DNA from: Lutimaribacter degradans
GTDB lineage: Bacteria > Pseudomonadota > Alphaproteobacteria > Rhodobacterales > Rhodobacteraceae
Reading direction: 5' to 3'
Length of the DNA stretch: 64,000 bases
Assembly: GCF_023703375.1 (NCBI RefSeq)
Contig: NZ_JAMQGO010000004.1
Span: 185,607-249,606, forward strand
The notes under the pieces are model-generated. The model ran no database searches and was not told the DNA's origin. It saw nothing but the letters and a program-made list of their open reading frames with translations. A program made the position numbers and the translations under genes. The first letter of the stretch is position 1, and each line of letters begins with the position of its first letter. Below, piece after piece: positions 18,150 through 26,706 of the stretch.

Positions 18150-18446
18150 TCATTCCCAACCATCGTTCGCGATCAGGGCCTTGATGCGCGCCTGATCGTA
18201 CTCTGCCTCCAGCCTTGCGGCCTCGGCCTCGACGACCTCTTGCGGGTCGCCCTCGACGGTGTAGGGGGCGGCCTTGCGCCACTCGGCCAAGTAGGTATCG
18301 GTATCGGCTGCGCCCACCTTCATGGCGGCGCGGTCGATGGCCTGCTCGAACCGTTCGGCCAGCGGGCGTTTGGCACCGCGCCGGCCCTTGCCGACGATGA
18401 CCTGCGCGGGAATATCGCGCCAGTAAACGATCGTGACATCGGGCAT
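18150..18446 (-). CDS. Small 'virulence factor' family protein linked to one-carbon genes
   Basis: A 98-residue soluble protein opening MPDVTIVYWRDIPAQVIVGK and then rich in charged helix (RPLAERFEQAIDRAAMKVG; EVVEAEAARLEAEY). I recognise it as the small protein often annotated 'virulence factor' that sits beside MetF and corrinoid methyltransferase genes in Rhodobacteraceae. No biochemical function is known to me. Here it is the first gene of the three-gene one-carbon operon, and shares a divergent promoter region with the Ppx/GppA gene. The name is historical; a role as accessory subunit of the neighbouring enzymes is inference. Confidence 0.75.
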   Translation of the reverse strand: MPDVTIVYWRDIPAQVIVGKGRRGAKRPLAERFEQAIDRAAMKVGAADTDTYLAEWRKAAPYTVEGDPQEVVEAEAARLEAEYDQARIKALIANDGWE

Positions 18447-18624
18447 TTCTTGATTCCCCTTCTACCGTGGCCCCGGTTGTAGGGCAGCGCGTCTGCGACA
18501 TAAGGGCGGATTTCGACATTCCCGCCGACATCCGCGACCATTTGCACCTAGCAGACCGGGCCACCACGTGGCCACCGCGCCCGCCCATCATAATCGTGAA
18601 CATCTTTATGAGCAGGCCATGCTG

Positions 18625-18642
18625 GCGCTTGCGCGCAAGCGC
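18625..18642. repeat. 18-bp perfect palindrome in divergent promoter
   Basis: GCGCTTGCG is followed directly by its reverse complement. It lies in the 241-bp gap between the 'virulence factor' start (18446) and Ppx/GppA (18688), beside an AT-richer stretch at about 18588-18620 (ATAATCGTGAACATCTTTAT). It may be an operator or a hairpin in the ppx leader. The rest of the gap shows no other structure I can support. Confidence 0.4.
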
Positions 18643-18687
18643 ACAAGTGACTACCTTGGACACAACTCGAAATGGAGGGCGTGAAAA

Positions 18688-19800
18688 ATGGCGCCCAAGC
18701 GTCCGAAAGGTGCGGGCGCGTTCCCGAAACCGGTTGCAACCCCCGCGCCGAATCCGCCGGACCCGGCCGAGCTTTATGCCGCGCTGGATCTTGGCACCAA
18801 TAGTTGTCGTATGCTGATCGCCCAACCCAAGGGCAGTCAGTTCCACGTAGTCGACAGTTTTTCCAAGTCGGTGCAATTGGGCGCCGGTCTGGAACAAACC
18901 GGCCGTCTCAGCCGCGCCTCGATGCGCCGCACGGCGCAGGCGCTACGGATTTGTCAGCAAAAGCTCAAGCGGCACAAGGTGCGCCGGATGCGTCTTGTCG
19001 CCACTGAAGCATGCCGGCGCGCCGACAACGCCAGTGAGTTCATCCGACAGATGTATCGCGAAACGGGCATGAAACTGGAAATTATCCAGCCCGAGGAAGA
19101 GGCGCGGCTGGCCGTTATCTCTTGCGCTCCACTGGTCAGCACGCGCACCGAACAGCTGCTGGTGGTCGATATCGGCGGCGGCTCGACCGAGCTGGTCTGG
19201 ATCGACCTGTCCAGCGTGCCCCATGCCGAACGCCCGCGCGCCATCATGCGGCTGCATGCGGGCTTTCACCCCACAGCCAGCCCATTTCCCGCGGCCAAGG
19301 TCGTCGACTGGATCAGCGTGCCGCTGGGCGTGGCCACGCTGCGCGACCAGTTCAACGATGTCGAGGACGACGCCGCGCGGTTTGCCCTGATGTCCTGGTT
19401 CTTCGAGGAAAACCTGGCCGAGTTCGCCCCCTACAAGGACGAACAGACGCGCGAGGGGTTCCAGATCGTGGGCACCAGCGGCACTGTCACCACCGTCGCG
19501 GCTAGCCATCTTGGGCTGAAACGCTATGACCGCACAAAGGTTGACGGGCTGCGCATGACCTCTGACCAGATCGACCGGGTGATACGCGATTATCTTTCGC
19601 TGGGCCCCGATGGCCGCCGCCGCGATCCGCGCATCGGCCAGGACAGGCAGGCGCTGATCATGTCGGGCGCGGCGATCCTGCAGGCGCTTTTGCGCTGCTG
19701 GCCCACCGACCGGCTGTCGGTTGCCGATCGTGGCCTGCGCGAGGGGTTGCTATACGCCCAGATGAGCGCCGATGGCGTGTTGGAAAACGGACCGTTCTGA
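18688..19800 (+). CDS. Ppx/GppA-family exopolyphosphatase/guanosine pentaphosphatase
   Basis: A 370-residue phosphatase of the ASKHA fold acting on polyphosphate and/or pppGpp. After a Pro/Ala-rich N-terminal extension (residues 1-28), the phosphate-1 motif is [13 protein letters not shown] (D34). Then come [11 protein letters not shown], the phosphate-2 motif [13 protein letters not shown], and [11 protein letters not shown]. The C-terminal HD-like part of long Ppx proteins is absent, as in the single-module alphaproteobacterial forms. GGAGGG precedes the ATG by eight bases. RlmE follows 16 bp downstream, a pairing common in Alphaproteobacteria. Whether the substrate is polyphosphate or pppGpp cannot be decided from sequence. 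Confidence 0.9.
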   Translation: MAPKRPKGAGAFPKPVATPAPNPPDPAELYAALDLGTNSCRMLIAQPKGSQFHVVDSFSKSVQLGAGLEQTGRLSRASMRRTAQALRICQQKLKRHKVRRMRLVATEACRRADNASEFIRQMYRETGMKLEIIQPEEEARLAVISCAPLVSTRTEQLLVVDIGGGSTELVWIDLSSVPHAERPRAIMRLHAGFHPTASPFPAAKVVDWISVPLGVATLRDQFNDVEDDAARFALMSWFFEENLAEFAPYKDEQTREGFQIVGTSGTVTTVAASHLGLKRYDRTKVDGLRMTSDQIDRVIRDYLSLGPDGRRRDPRIGQDRQALIMSGAAILQALLRCWPTDRLSVADRGLREGLLYAQMSADGVLENGPF

Positions 19801-19816
19801 AAAGGTAGCTGGCAAG

Positions 19817-20551
19817 ATGACCAAGAAACCGACCGGCAAGAACACCTCGGGCCGCGGACAGCGCGACCTCAAGGTCAAGGTGAAAACCGCCCGCGGGCGC
19901 AAGCTCAGCTCGACGCGCTGGCTGCAACGCCAGCTCAATGATCCTTACGTGGCCCGCGCCCGCAAAGAGGGGTATCGCGGCCGCGCGGCCTTCAAGATCA
20001 TGGAGTTGGACGACAAGTTCCGCTTTCTCGTGCCCGGTGCGCGCGTGGTCGACCTGGGCTGCGCCCCCGGTGGCTGGATACAGGTCGCCGTGCCGCGCAT
20101 CAACGCGCTGGGGGAAAAGAAGGGCAAGGCACAGGGCCGCATCATCGGTGTGGACCTGCAAGAGGTCGAGCCGATCGCGGGGGCCGAGATCCACCAGCTC
20201 GATTTCCTTGATGAAGGCGCCGACGACAAGGTGAAGGAATGGCTTGACGGCAAGGCCGACGTGGTAATGTCGGACATGGCCGCCTCAAGCTCGGGTCACA
20301 AGCAGACCGACCATTTGCGTATCATGGCGCTGTGCGAAACTGCGGCCCATTTTGCCTTCGACGTGCTTGAGGTCGGGGGCACGTTCGTGGCCAAGGTGCT
20401 GGCCGGCGGGGCCGAGGGCGAACTGCAAAAGCTCCTGAAACAGAAATTCACCAAGGTCACCCACGTGAAACCGCCCGCCAGCCGCGCCGACAGCTCGGAA
20501 AAATTCGTGATCGCCACCGGGTTTCGTGGCCAGGACGCGGAAACGGAATAG
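19817..20551 (+). CDS. rlmE: 23S rRNA (uridine-2'-O-)methyltransferase RlmE
   Basis: The FtsJ/RrmJ enzyme that methylates the 2'-hydroxyl of a uridine in the peptidyl-transferase A loop of 23S rRNA (U2552 in E. coli). The 244-residue protein has a basic N-terminal extension (about 1-35), the SAM motif [11 protein letters not shown] (78-88) and the full catalytic tetrad K60, D153 (VMSDMA), K193 (FVAKVL) and E228 (SSEKFV). The ATG at 19817 is used; an upstream in-frame TTG/ATG region overlaps the Ppx/GppA gene. It is the second gene of the unit with Ppx/GppA. The assignment is secure. Confidence 0.95.
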   Translation: MTKKPTGKNTSGRGQRDLKVKVKTARGRKLSSTRWLQRQLNDPYVARARKEGYRGRAAFKIMELDDKFRFLVPGARVVDLGCAPGGWIQVAVPRINALGEKKGKAQGRIIGVDLQEVEPIAGAEIHQLDFLDEGADDKVKEWLDGKADVVMSDMAASSSGHKQTDHLRIMALCETAAHFAFDVLEVGGTFVAKVLAGGAEGELQKLLKQKFTKVTHVKPPASRADSSEKFVIATGFRGQDAETE

Positions 20552-20711
20552 CCCGGGCACCAGCCTGCCACGCGCCTTAGGGCGGGTTTGAACCGGCCAT
20601 CCCCGGTCGCAAGCCCTTGCGCTGCGCGCGCTTCTGGCGGCAATTGCATAATCGCACGCGCCGCGCCACTGTCCGCTGGCAGCTTACCCGAGATTCGAAA
20701 GGCCCGCCCCC

Positions 20712-21956
20712 ATGTTCGACAGCGCGACCCTCTCCGCAATCCGCGACCGCTTTGCCCATGTCGCGGCCTGTCCCATCACGGGCCCACGGGTTTTCTTTGA
20801 AAACGCGGGTGGCGCCCTGACGCTGAAATCGGTGGTCGATACCACTGCCACCTTCGCCGCCATCCCCGACAACCAGGGCCGCGCCAACCCGGCCAGTGCG
20901 CATCTGGTGCAGGTCATCGCCAAGGCGCGCGACGATGTGAAACTGCTGCTGAACGCACCAGGCGGACAGGTGATCGTGGGCGAAAGCGGCACCGAGATGC
21001 TGTATCGCATGATCCGCAGCGCCTGCATGGCCACAACGGCGGGCCCTGTGATCGGCAGCACGCTGGAACATCCCGCCTCGCGCAGCGCCGCGCGGCTCTG
21101 GGCGGATCGTTCGGGGCGCGAATACATCGCCGTGGCCCATGACGATGCCACCGGCACGGTAACCGCCGATCACTATCGCCCGCATCTGCGCCCCGACCTG
21201 GCCGTGGCCACCATCATTCACACCAGCCCGGTCACAGGCATGGGCGTAGACGTGGCCGGCATCGCCGCCGCGATCCGTGAAACGGCGCCCCGATGCCTGA
21301 TCATCGTGGATGGCATCCAGCACGCGGCCCATGGCGGCATCGACCTGGCCGCCGCCGGAGTCGATGGCTATGCCATATCGCCATACAAGATGTTCTCGCG
21401 CCACGGTTACGGCGTGGCCTGGATATCCGACAGGCTGGCCGCGCTGCCGCACGAGGCCTTGGTTGGCGGCCCCGCCGAAAACTGGGAACTGGGCACCCGC
21501 GACACCGGCGCCTATGCCACGCTGTCCGACGTGGTGGCCTATCTCGATTGGCTGGGCGCGCAGGTCAGCGATGAAACCGCGCCGCGCGCCCGGCTGGAGG
21601 CAGCGGCTGGCGCTATCCACGCCCATGAACATGCGCTGTGCGACGCGATGCTGCATGGCACCGGCAACCACGCGGGGCTGACCACCCTGCCCGGCGTTCA
21701 GATCGTCGGCGGCGCCGACAACCCCGCCCGCGAGGGGCTGGTCAGTTTCTGGATCGAGGGGGCCGCCTCGGCCGATATCGTCGCGGGTCTCGAGGCGCGC
21801 GGCGTGCGCGTGCATATCCGCAAAGCCGACCATTACTCGGGCAACATCCTCGATCCGCTGTGCCAATCCGATTGCGTGCGCGTGTCGCTGGCGCATTACA
21901 ACAGCCTGGACGAAGTGGCGCAGTTCCTGGACGCGATGCAGGACATCGCACCCTGA
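20712..21956 (+). CDS. Class V aminotransferase / cysteine-desulfurase-like PLP enzyme
   Basis: A fold-type I PLP enzyme of the aminotransferase class V family (414 residues). Motifs are RVFFENAGGALTL near the N-terminus, VIGESGTEMLYRMIRSA for the phosphate-binding part, IIVDGIQHAAHGGIDLAA with the cofactor-ring aspartate, and the Schiff-base lysine K226 in AISPYKMFSRHGYG. The C-terminal domain (about 290-414) ends with the strand LCQSDCVRVSLAHYN. The active-site cysteine loop of true cysteine desulfurases is not evident, so this may be a lyase or transaminase. It follows RlmE after 160 bp of non-coding DNA, so it is probably separately expressed. Substrate unknown. Confidence 0.85.
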   Translation: MFDSATLSAIRDRFAHVAACPITGPRVFFENAGGALTLKSVVDTTATFAAIPDNQGRANPASAHLVQVIAKARDDVKLLLNAPGGQVIVGESGTEMLYRMIRSACMATTAGPVIGSTLEHPASRSAARLWADRSGREYIAVAHDDATGTVTADHYRPHLRPDLAVATIIHTSPVTGMGVDVAGIAAAIRETAPRCLIIVDGIQHAAHGGIDLAAAGVDGYAISPYKMFSRHGYGVAWISDRLAALPHEALVGGPAENWELGTRDTGAYATLSDVVAYLDWLGAQVSDETAPRARLEAAAGAIHAHEHALCDAMLHGTGNHAGLTTLPGVQIVGGADNPAREGLVSFWIEGAASADIVAGLEARGVRVHIRKADHYSGNILDPLCQSDCVRVSLAHYNSLDEVAQFLDAMQDIAP

Positions 21957-22031
21957 CCTGACGCGCGCAGGGTCGTCCGCGCCAGGCGCGCGCAACAGTC
22001 GCGCCGAGGCCACATGATCGGGTGCGCGTGA

Positions 22032-22784
22032 CTAGCCCTTGATATTCCGCTCCATCAGCCGCTGGAACAGGCGCGGCGACGCGCGGTTGATCCGCCAGGC
22101 CAGCCGCGCCACGCGCCCCACGGGAATCATCGGCGCGCCGCGCGCCAGCCCGCGCAGGATCTCGGCCGCCGCATCGGCAGGTGTCATGTAATCGACCCCG
22201 TCCGCCGCGGCGCCGGGGCGCGCGGTGCCATCGGTGTTGGCCCGGGCGCCGGTATTCGTCGCCACGAACGAAGGCGCGGCCACCTGCACCCGCACCCCGT
22301 GCGCGGCCTCTTCCGAGCGCAGGGAATGAAAGAACCCCTCCAGCGCGTGTTTCGACGCGGCATAGGCCGTGCGGTGATGAAGCGGGGAAAACCCCGCGAC
22401 CGAGGATATGGCCAGATGCGTACCCCGGGCCGCGCGAAGCGGCGCCAACAGGTGCCGCGCCATCGCTACGGCGGCAAAGTAATTGATTTCGAACACCCGC
22501 CGATGCGTGACCTCGTCCAGCCCGTCGAACGGGCCGATATGGGTGATCGCGGCGTTGTAAACGGCCAGGTCCACGCGCCCCGCCGCCGCCACGATCTGCG
22601 CGCAGGCCGCCGCCAACGCCCCGCCGTCGGTCAGGTCGCAGGCGATCACGCGGCGCGTGGCGCTTTGCTGCACATGCCCGACCTCACGATCCAGCAGCCA
22701 AGCCTGCCAGCCTTGCGCTTCCAACGCGTCGGCCAGTGCCAGGCCAAGCCCGCCCGCGCCGCCCGAGATCACCGCGACTTTCAC
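22032..22784 (-). CDS. Short-chain dehydrogenase/reductase
   Basis: A classical SDR (250 residues) with the cofactor motif SGGAGGLGLALA (TGxxxGxG type), the NNAG-equivalent VYNAAITHIG, and the catalytic S...YxxxK in ISSVAGFSPLHHRTAYAASKHA. The start is GTG at 22784, overlapping the stop of the upstream gene (GTGA); a TTG seven codons earlier is also open but less likely. It is the last gene of a four-gene overlapping operon. A short C-terminal extension (VARLAWRINRASPRLFQRLMERN) is basic. The substrate is unknown; the operon context suggests oxidation or reduction of a hydroxyl/keto group on a lipophilic acid or alcohol. Confidence 0.85.
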   Translation of the reverse strand: MKVAVISGGAGGLGLALADALEAQGWQAWLLDREVGHVQQSATRRVIACDLTDGGALAAACAQIVAAAGRVDLAVYNAAITHIGPFDGLDEVTHRRVFEINYFAAVAMARHLLAPLRAARGTHLAISSVAGFSPLHHRTAYAASKHALEGFFHSLRSEEAAHGVRVQVAAPSFVATNTGARANTDGTARPGAAADGVDYMTPADAAAEILRGLARGAPMIPVGRVARLAWRINRASPRLFQRLMERNIKG

Positions 22785-23692
22785 AACCGCGCCTCTCGCA
22801 TCCAAAGGTCGAAAACCTGCGCGCTGCTCAGTTCGGGGCGATAGCCGAACCGCTTTTTCAGCGCCGTGTTGTCCAGCACGGGACGGTATTGCAGGAACCG
22901 CACCTGTTCCGGTCCGTAGCGGCTAAGCCCCAGCGGCCGAGCCACCGCCAGCGCCGCGCGCAACGCACCCGCCGGCAGGCGCAGCACCGGCTTGCGCAAC
23001 CGCCGCGCAATGTCATCGACCGAAAGCGCACCGTCGCCTGCCACGTTGTATATGCCCGGCGGCCCCTCGCCCGTCGACCGTGCAAGGATGCGCGCCAGGT
23101 CGCGCGACCATATGAAGACGAACGGGCTGTTGCTACCCCGAATGGCCAGCAGGCGCGGCTTGTGAAACAGTGCCGTGATCTGGTTGTCGGTGCCTGCCCC
23201 CAACACCGTGCCCACGCGCAGCACGACCTGCTCCAACGCTGGATGGTCGCGGCGCGCCTCGGCCAACATCTCTTCGACCTGGCGCTTGTGATCGGCATAC
23301 GGAAACTCCGGGTTGCCGCGCAGCGGGCATTTTTCGGTAAGCGGCACCGGGTTGTCGGCGTGATAGCCATAGGCCGCGCCCGACGAGGTGACGACCAAGC
23401 GCTGCACCCCGTGCGCCAGGCACGCTGCCAGCACCTTCCGCGTGCCCTCGACATCGACCCTGTACGCCACGTCACGCGGCACGCCGGGCCCCATCACTGC
23501 GGCCAGGTGCACCACCACGCGCGGACGATGCGCGCCGATCACCTTGTCGGGGTCATCACTGGTGACATCCAGAAGCTCGATCGCCCTGTCCGCGCGCGGC
23601 TGCACATCCGTCGCCACCGCCTGCTCGCCCAACTCGCGCAGCAGCGCCCGCCCGATCATGCCACCCGCGCCGGTAATCAGAATGTCACTCAT
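22781..23692 (-). CDS. NAD-dependent epimerase/dehydratase (extended SDR)
   Basis: An extended SDR (303 residues) with the N-terminal NAD motif ILITGAGGMIGRALL (GxxGxxG). The aspartate DVTSDDPD follows the adenine-binding strand. The catalytic region is VVTSSGAAYGYH, with Y-x-x-x-K as YADHK at about residue 137. It resembles NAD-dependent epimerase and 3-beta-hydroxysteroid-dehydrogenase-like enzymes. It overlaps its neighbours by four bases on both sides (ATGA with the transporter gene, GTGA with the SDR), showing strict co-expression. The substrate is unknown; with a BASS-type transporter and a flavin monooxygenase, a steroid-, terpenoid- or fatty-like substrate is possible, but unproven. 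Confidence 0.85.
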   Translation of the reverse strand: MSDILITGAGGMIGRALLRELGEQAVATDVQPRADRAIELLDVTSDDPDKVIGAHRPRVVVHLAAVMGPGVPRDVAYRVDVEGTRKVLAACLAHGVQRLVVTSSGAAYGYHADNPVPLTEKCPLRGNPEFPYADHKRQVEEMLAEARRDHPALEQVVLRVGTVLGAGTDNQITALFHKPRLLAIRGSNSPFVFIWSRDLARILARSTGEGPPGIYNVAGDGALSVDDIARRLRKPVLRLPAGALRAALAVARPLGLSRYGPEQVRFLQYRPVLDNTALKKRFGYRPELSSAQVFDLWMREARL

Positions 23693-24591
23693 CGCACCAC
23701 CCCCTGCCGCGCGAACAATGCCGCCACTGCAAACCCGGTGAAAACGTGCCAGATACCCCAGAAAGCCGCAACGATTGCCATGCCGCCGATGCCGCCGAAA
23801 AACCCGAAGATCAGCACCAGCCCCAGCCCGGAATTCTGAATACCCGTTTCAATCGTCACCGCGCGCCGGTCAAAGGCCGACAGGCCCGCAAGGCTGGCCA
23901 ATATGAACCCGCCCGCCAACGCCAGCGCGTTATGCGCGGCCACCAACCCCGCGATGCCGCCCGCGAACTCAAGAAAGTAGGCCCAGTTGGCACGCAGCGC
24001 CAAGACGATGAACAACACGAAAATGCCCATCGACACCCATTGCAACGGCCGCCGCAGCCGCGCGGTGATGTCGGGCCGGCGCATGTTCAACGCCACTCCC
24101 AGCAGCAGCGGCAGAACCAGCATCAACCCCACGGTGATCGCCACCTGCACCGGGTCGATGACGATGGCGCGCAAAATCTCGCGGCTGGGGGCATAAAGAT
24201 TGCCCCAAAAGGCAATGTTGAAGGGCGTCAACACGATGGCCCCCACCGTGGCAAACGCGGTCAGCGATACGGACAGCGCCGAGTTGCCACCGGCCCTATG
24301 GGTAAAAAAGTTCGAGATATTGCCACCCGGACAGGCCGCCACCAGCATCAGCCCCAGCGCGATCGAGGCTTGCGGCTGCACCACCCAAACCAGCGCGAAG
24401 GTGAGCGCGGGCAACACCATGAATTGTGACACCAGCCCGGTCAGAACCGCGCGCGGGCGCCGCGCCAGGGCGCGGAACTCGGCCGGGGTCAGGTCGATGG
24501 CCACCGAGAACATCACGATGGCCAGGATCGCGTTCAACGCATGTAACGACGCGGGGCTGAAATTCAGCGCGGCTTCGTCGATTCCGCTCAT
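23689..24591 (-). CDS. Bile acid:sodium symporter (BASS) family transporter
   Basis: A polytopic membrane protein of 300 residues with about ten helices, of the BASS/ArsB-related family. Diagnostic pieces are IVMFSVAIDLTPAEFR in the first helix pair, LMLVAACPGGNISNFFTHRAGGN (the crossover motif with Pro-Gly-Gly-Asn), and VTIETGIQNSGLGLVLIF, the second crossover (E-x-G-x-Q-N). These two unwound motifs carry the sodium and substrate sites in ASBT-type structures. It is the second gene of the operon, overlapping both neighbours by ATGA. BASS members move organic acids such as bile acids, pyruvate or pantothenate by sodium symport, so import of the operon's substrate is the natural guess. Confidence 0.88.
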   Translation of the reverse strand: MSGIDEAALNFSPASLHALNAILAIVMFSVAIDLTPAEFRALARRPRAVLTGLVSQFMVLPALTFALVWVVQPQASIALGLMLVAACPGGNISNFFTHRAGGNSALSVSLTAFATVGAIVLTPFNIAFWGNLYAPSREILRAIVIDPVQVAITVGLMLVLPLLLGVALNMRRPDITARLRRPLQWVSMGIFVLFIVLALRANWAYFLEFAGGIAGLVAAHNALALAGGFILASLAGLSAFDRRAVTIETGIQNSGLGLVLIFGFFGGIGGMAIVAAFWGIWHVFTGFAVAALFARQGVVR

Positions 24592-25904
24592 GGCCGCGCC
24601 CCGCCGAGGCGCCTGATCCAGCCAGTCACCGCGTGGCGATAGGTGGCCTTGTCGACGTAATAAGCCATGCGCGGCAGATCGAGATACGCCATTCCTCCCG
24701 TGGCCCGGTCAAAGCCGCGCGCCTTTTGCTGTTGCAGCTTGCGCGCCTCGGGCCGCCCGTCGCGCAGCCCGCGGATGTAGCGGGCCACCATCTCGGCCTG
24801 CTCGTGGCGGCCCTGCCAGCCCAGCCCCGTCGCCTCGATCATGCCAAGCACGAACAGGTCGTCGCGCGCCGGGTGCATCGCGTTCAGGTACAGATGCGGC
24901 GCATCGCCCTGCCAGTTCAAATGCCGGGCCTCGATGAACGGGTAATGCAGCTTGTAGCCCGTGGCCGCCAATACCATGTCGTATTCGGCGCTGCTTCCGT
25001 CGGTGAAATGCACGGTCTGCCCTTCGAAACGGTCGATATCGGGGCGCACGGTCAGGTCGCCATGGCCCGCGTGAAACAGCACCTGGCTGTTCACCACCGG
25101 GTGGCTTTCATAGAGCTTGTAATCCGGCTTGGGGAAGCCGTACTTGCTCGGGTCGCCGACGAACCATTTCAAGATCAACCCGTCCACCCGCCGTTTCAGC
25201 CACATGGGCAGGCGGATCGCGCCGCCCATCGTATCGGCGGGTCGCCCGAAGACATATTTCGGCACGAAGTAATAGCCGCGCCGCATCGACAGATCGCACC
25301 TGCGCCCGTGATGGATCGCATCCACCGCGATATCGCAGCCCGAATTGCCTGCCCCCACCACCAGCACGCGCTTTCCGCGAAACTGGTCGGGGTGGCGGTA
25401 GGCCGAGGAATGTAGAAGCTGGCCGGTGAAATCGCCCTTGAACTCGGGCATGTTCGGCTCGGACAATGTGCCATTGGCGATCAGCAGCCCGGCAAACACT
25501 TCCGAATGTTCGCCCGCCGCGTCGCGCCAGGTGATGCGCCAGCCATCGCCATCATCGCCCAGCGGCTCGGTCCGCAGCACCTCGGCCTTGAAACGGTAAT
25601 GCCGGCGCAGGTCGAAATGATCGGCGAAATCGCGGAAATATTGCCGCATCTCGCGATGCGACGGGTATTCGGCCACGTCCTCCCGCATCGGGAAATCCGC
25701 GAATTCCGTCATCGTCCTGGACGAGATCAGATGCGCCGTTTCATACATGGTCGAGCGCGGGCCATCTATATCCCACAAGCCCCCCACGTCCGAATGCAAT
25801 TCGAACCCCTGAAAGGCGACCCCCTGTTCTACCAGAGTTTTCGCGGCGGCCAGGCCCATCGGCCCGGCCCCGATCAGGGCGAAACGCCCGTCGGCCTGTG
25901 TCAT
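24588..25904 (-). CDS. Flavin-containing monooxygenase-like FAD/NADP enzyme
   Basis: A class B flavoprotein monooxygenase-like protein (438 residues). The FAD motif is FALIGAGPMGLAAA (residues 9-22), and the NADPH motif is VLVVGAGNSGCDIAV at about 175-189. Between them lie GGLWDIDGPRSTMYE and FPMREDVAEYPSHREMRQYFRDF, close to the family's FxGxxxHxxxY-type fingerprint but not exact. MVLAATGYKLHYPF is the C-terminal ATG motif. Such enzymes oxygenate N or S atoms or do Baeyer-Villiger oxidation of ketones; which applies is not clear. It is the first gene of the four-gene operon and is divergent from a TetR regulator, with a palindromic operator 28-43 bp before its start. Its stop overlaps the transporter gene. 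Confidence 0.85.
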   Translation of the reverse strand: MTQADGRFALIGAGPMGLAAAKTLVEQGVAFQGFELHSDVGGLWDIDGPRSTMYETAHLISSRTMTEFADFPMREDVAEYPSHREMRQYFRDFADHFDLRRHYRFKAEVLRTEPLGDDGDGWRITWRDAAGEHSEVFAGLLIANGTLSEPNMPEFKGDFTGQLLHSSAYRHPDQFRGKRVLVVGAGNSGCDIAVDAIHHGRRCDLSMRRGYYFVPKYVFGRPADTMGGAIRLPMWLKRRVDGLILKWFVGDPSKYGFPKPDYKLYESHPVVNSQVLFHAGHGDLTVRPDIDRFEGQTVHFTDGSSAEYDMVLAATGYKLHYPFIEARHLNWQGDAPHLYLNAMHPARDDLFVLGMIEATGLGWQGRHEQAEMVARYIRGLRDGRPEARKLQQQKARGFDRATGGMAYLDLPRMAYYVDKATYRHAVTGWIRRLGGARP

Positions 25905-25931
25905 GCTGTCCTCCCTGTTCGCCGACCATTG

Positions 25932-25947
25932 TTGAACAAACGTTCAA
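25932..25947. promoter_or_regulatory. TetR-type operator TTGAAC-N4-GTTCAA
   Basis: A perfect 6-bp inverted repeat with a 4-bp spacer (TTGAACAAACGTTCAA) midway in the 62-bp gap between the monooxygenase gene and the divergent TetR gene. Position and symmetry make it the likely site of the adjacent regulator, controlling both directions. The same core occurs with changes at 46037-46073. Confidence 0.75.
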
Positions 25948-25966
25948 AATAAGGCAAGATTTTTCC

Positions 25967-26635
25967 ATGAACCCGGATAAAACCAAGCAAAAACAACGAC
26001 AGCGCGCGCCTTCGGCCCGCTCACAGGCGCGGCGTGCGGCGATTCTGGATGCCGCCGAACGGGTTTTTGCCGTGCGCGGATTCGACGGTGCCACCATCCG
26101 TGACATCGCCGCCGAGGCGGGCGCCCCGGTCGGGCTGGTGCATCATCATGGTCAGGGCAAGGCTGCGCTTTTCGCGCAGGTCGTCGCGCGCCGGGCCGAT
26201 GAACTCTCGGCGCTGCGCCTTGCCGCGTTGGACGCGATCCCGCAACCGCCGACATTGGAAGCGGTGCTGCGCGCCTTCATCCTGCCCTATCTCGACCGCG
26301 CCGCGACGGGCGGGCCTCAATGGCTGGCCTATGCGCGGCTGGTGGCAATGGTGTCGGCAGATCAGGGATGGTCGGATATCTCCGCCCGGCATTTCGACCC
26401 AACCGCCACGCAATTCATCGACGCCATCGCGCGGCTTTACCCCGACGCCCCCCGCGCGATGATCGCGCAGGGCTTTGTCTATGCGGTGTCGATGATGCTG
26501 GCCCATCTCACCGCCGGTTGGCGGGTGGGCGCGCTGGCGGGCGCCGATGCCCGGCCTGGGGCCGAAGCGCTGGTAGGCTTTGCCACGGCGGGAATGAACG
26601 CATTGCTGGGTGACGCCGACCAGGCCAGGGCTTAG
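25967..26635 (+). CDS. TetR/AcrR-family regulator
   Basis: A 222-residue TetR-family repressor. A basic N-terminal tail (about 1-22, Lys/Gln/Arg-rich) leads into the helix-turn-helix, with AILDAAERVFAVRGFDGATI and DIAAEAGAPVGLVHHHGQGK (about 25-70). The C-terminal ligand domain is the common all-helical type. ATG at 25967 is chosen: the longer open frame would run through the operator and into the monooxygenase gene. It is divergent from the monooxygenase/BASS/SDR operon, and most likely represses it and itself until a pathway compound binds. The recognition helix carries an unusual HHH run. Confidence 0.9.
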   Translation: MNPDKTKQKQRQRAPSARSQARRAAILDAAERVFAVRGFDGATIRDIAAEAGAPVGLVHHHGQGKAALFAQVVARRADELSALRLAALDAIPQPPTLEAVLRAFILPYLDRAATGGPQWLAYARLVAMVSADQGWSDISARHFDPTATQFIDAIARLYPDAPRAMIAQGFVYAVSMMLAHLTAGWRVGALAGADARPGAEALVGFATAGMNALLGDADQARA

Positions 26636-26706
26636 AGGCGCCGACGAACGCGCTGTCGCGACCTGTCGAAACCGCGCGTTATCGGGCCAAAACCGCGCGG
26701 ATTGCC

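Noticed and set aside
26669..26699. AAACCGCGCG repeated twice with a 21-bp offset between convergent gene ends
   Set aside because: Short GC-rich direct repeat without hairpin or link to a promoter; likely chance.
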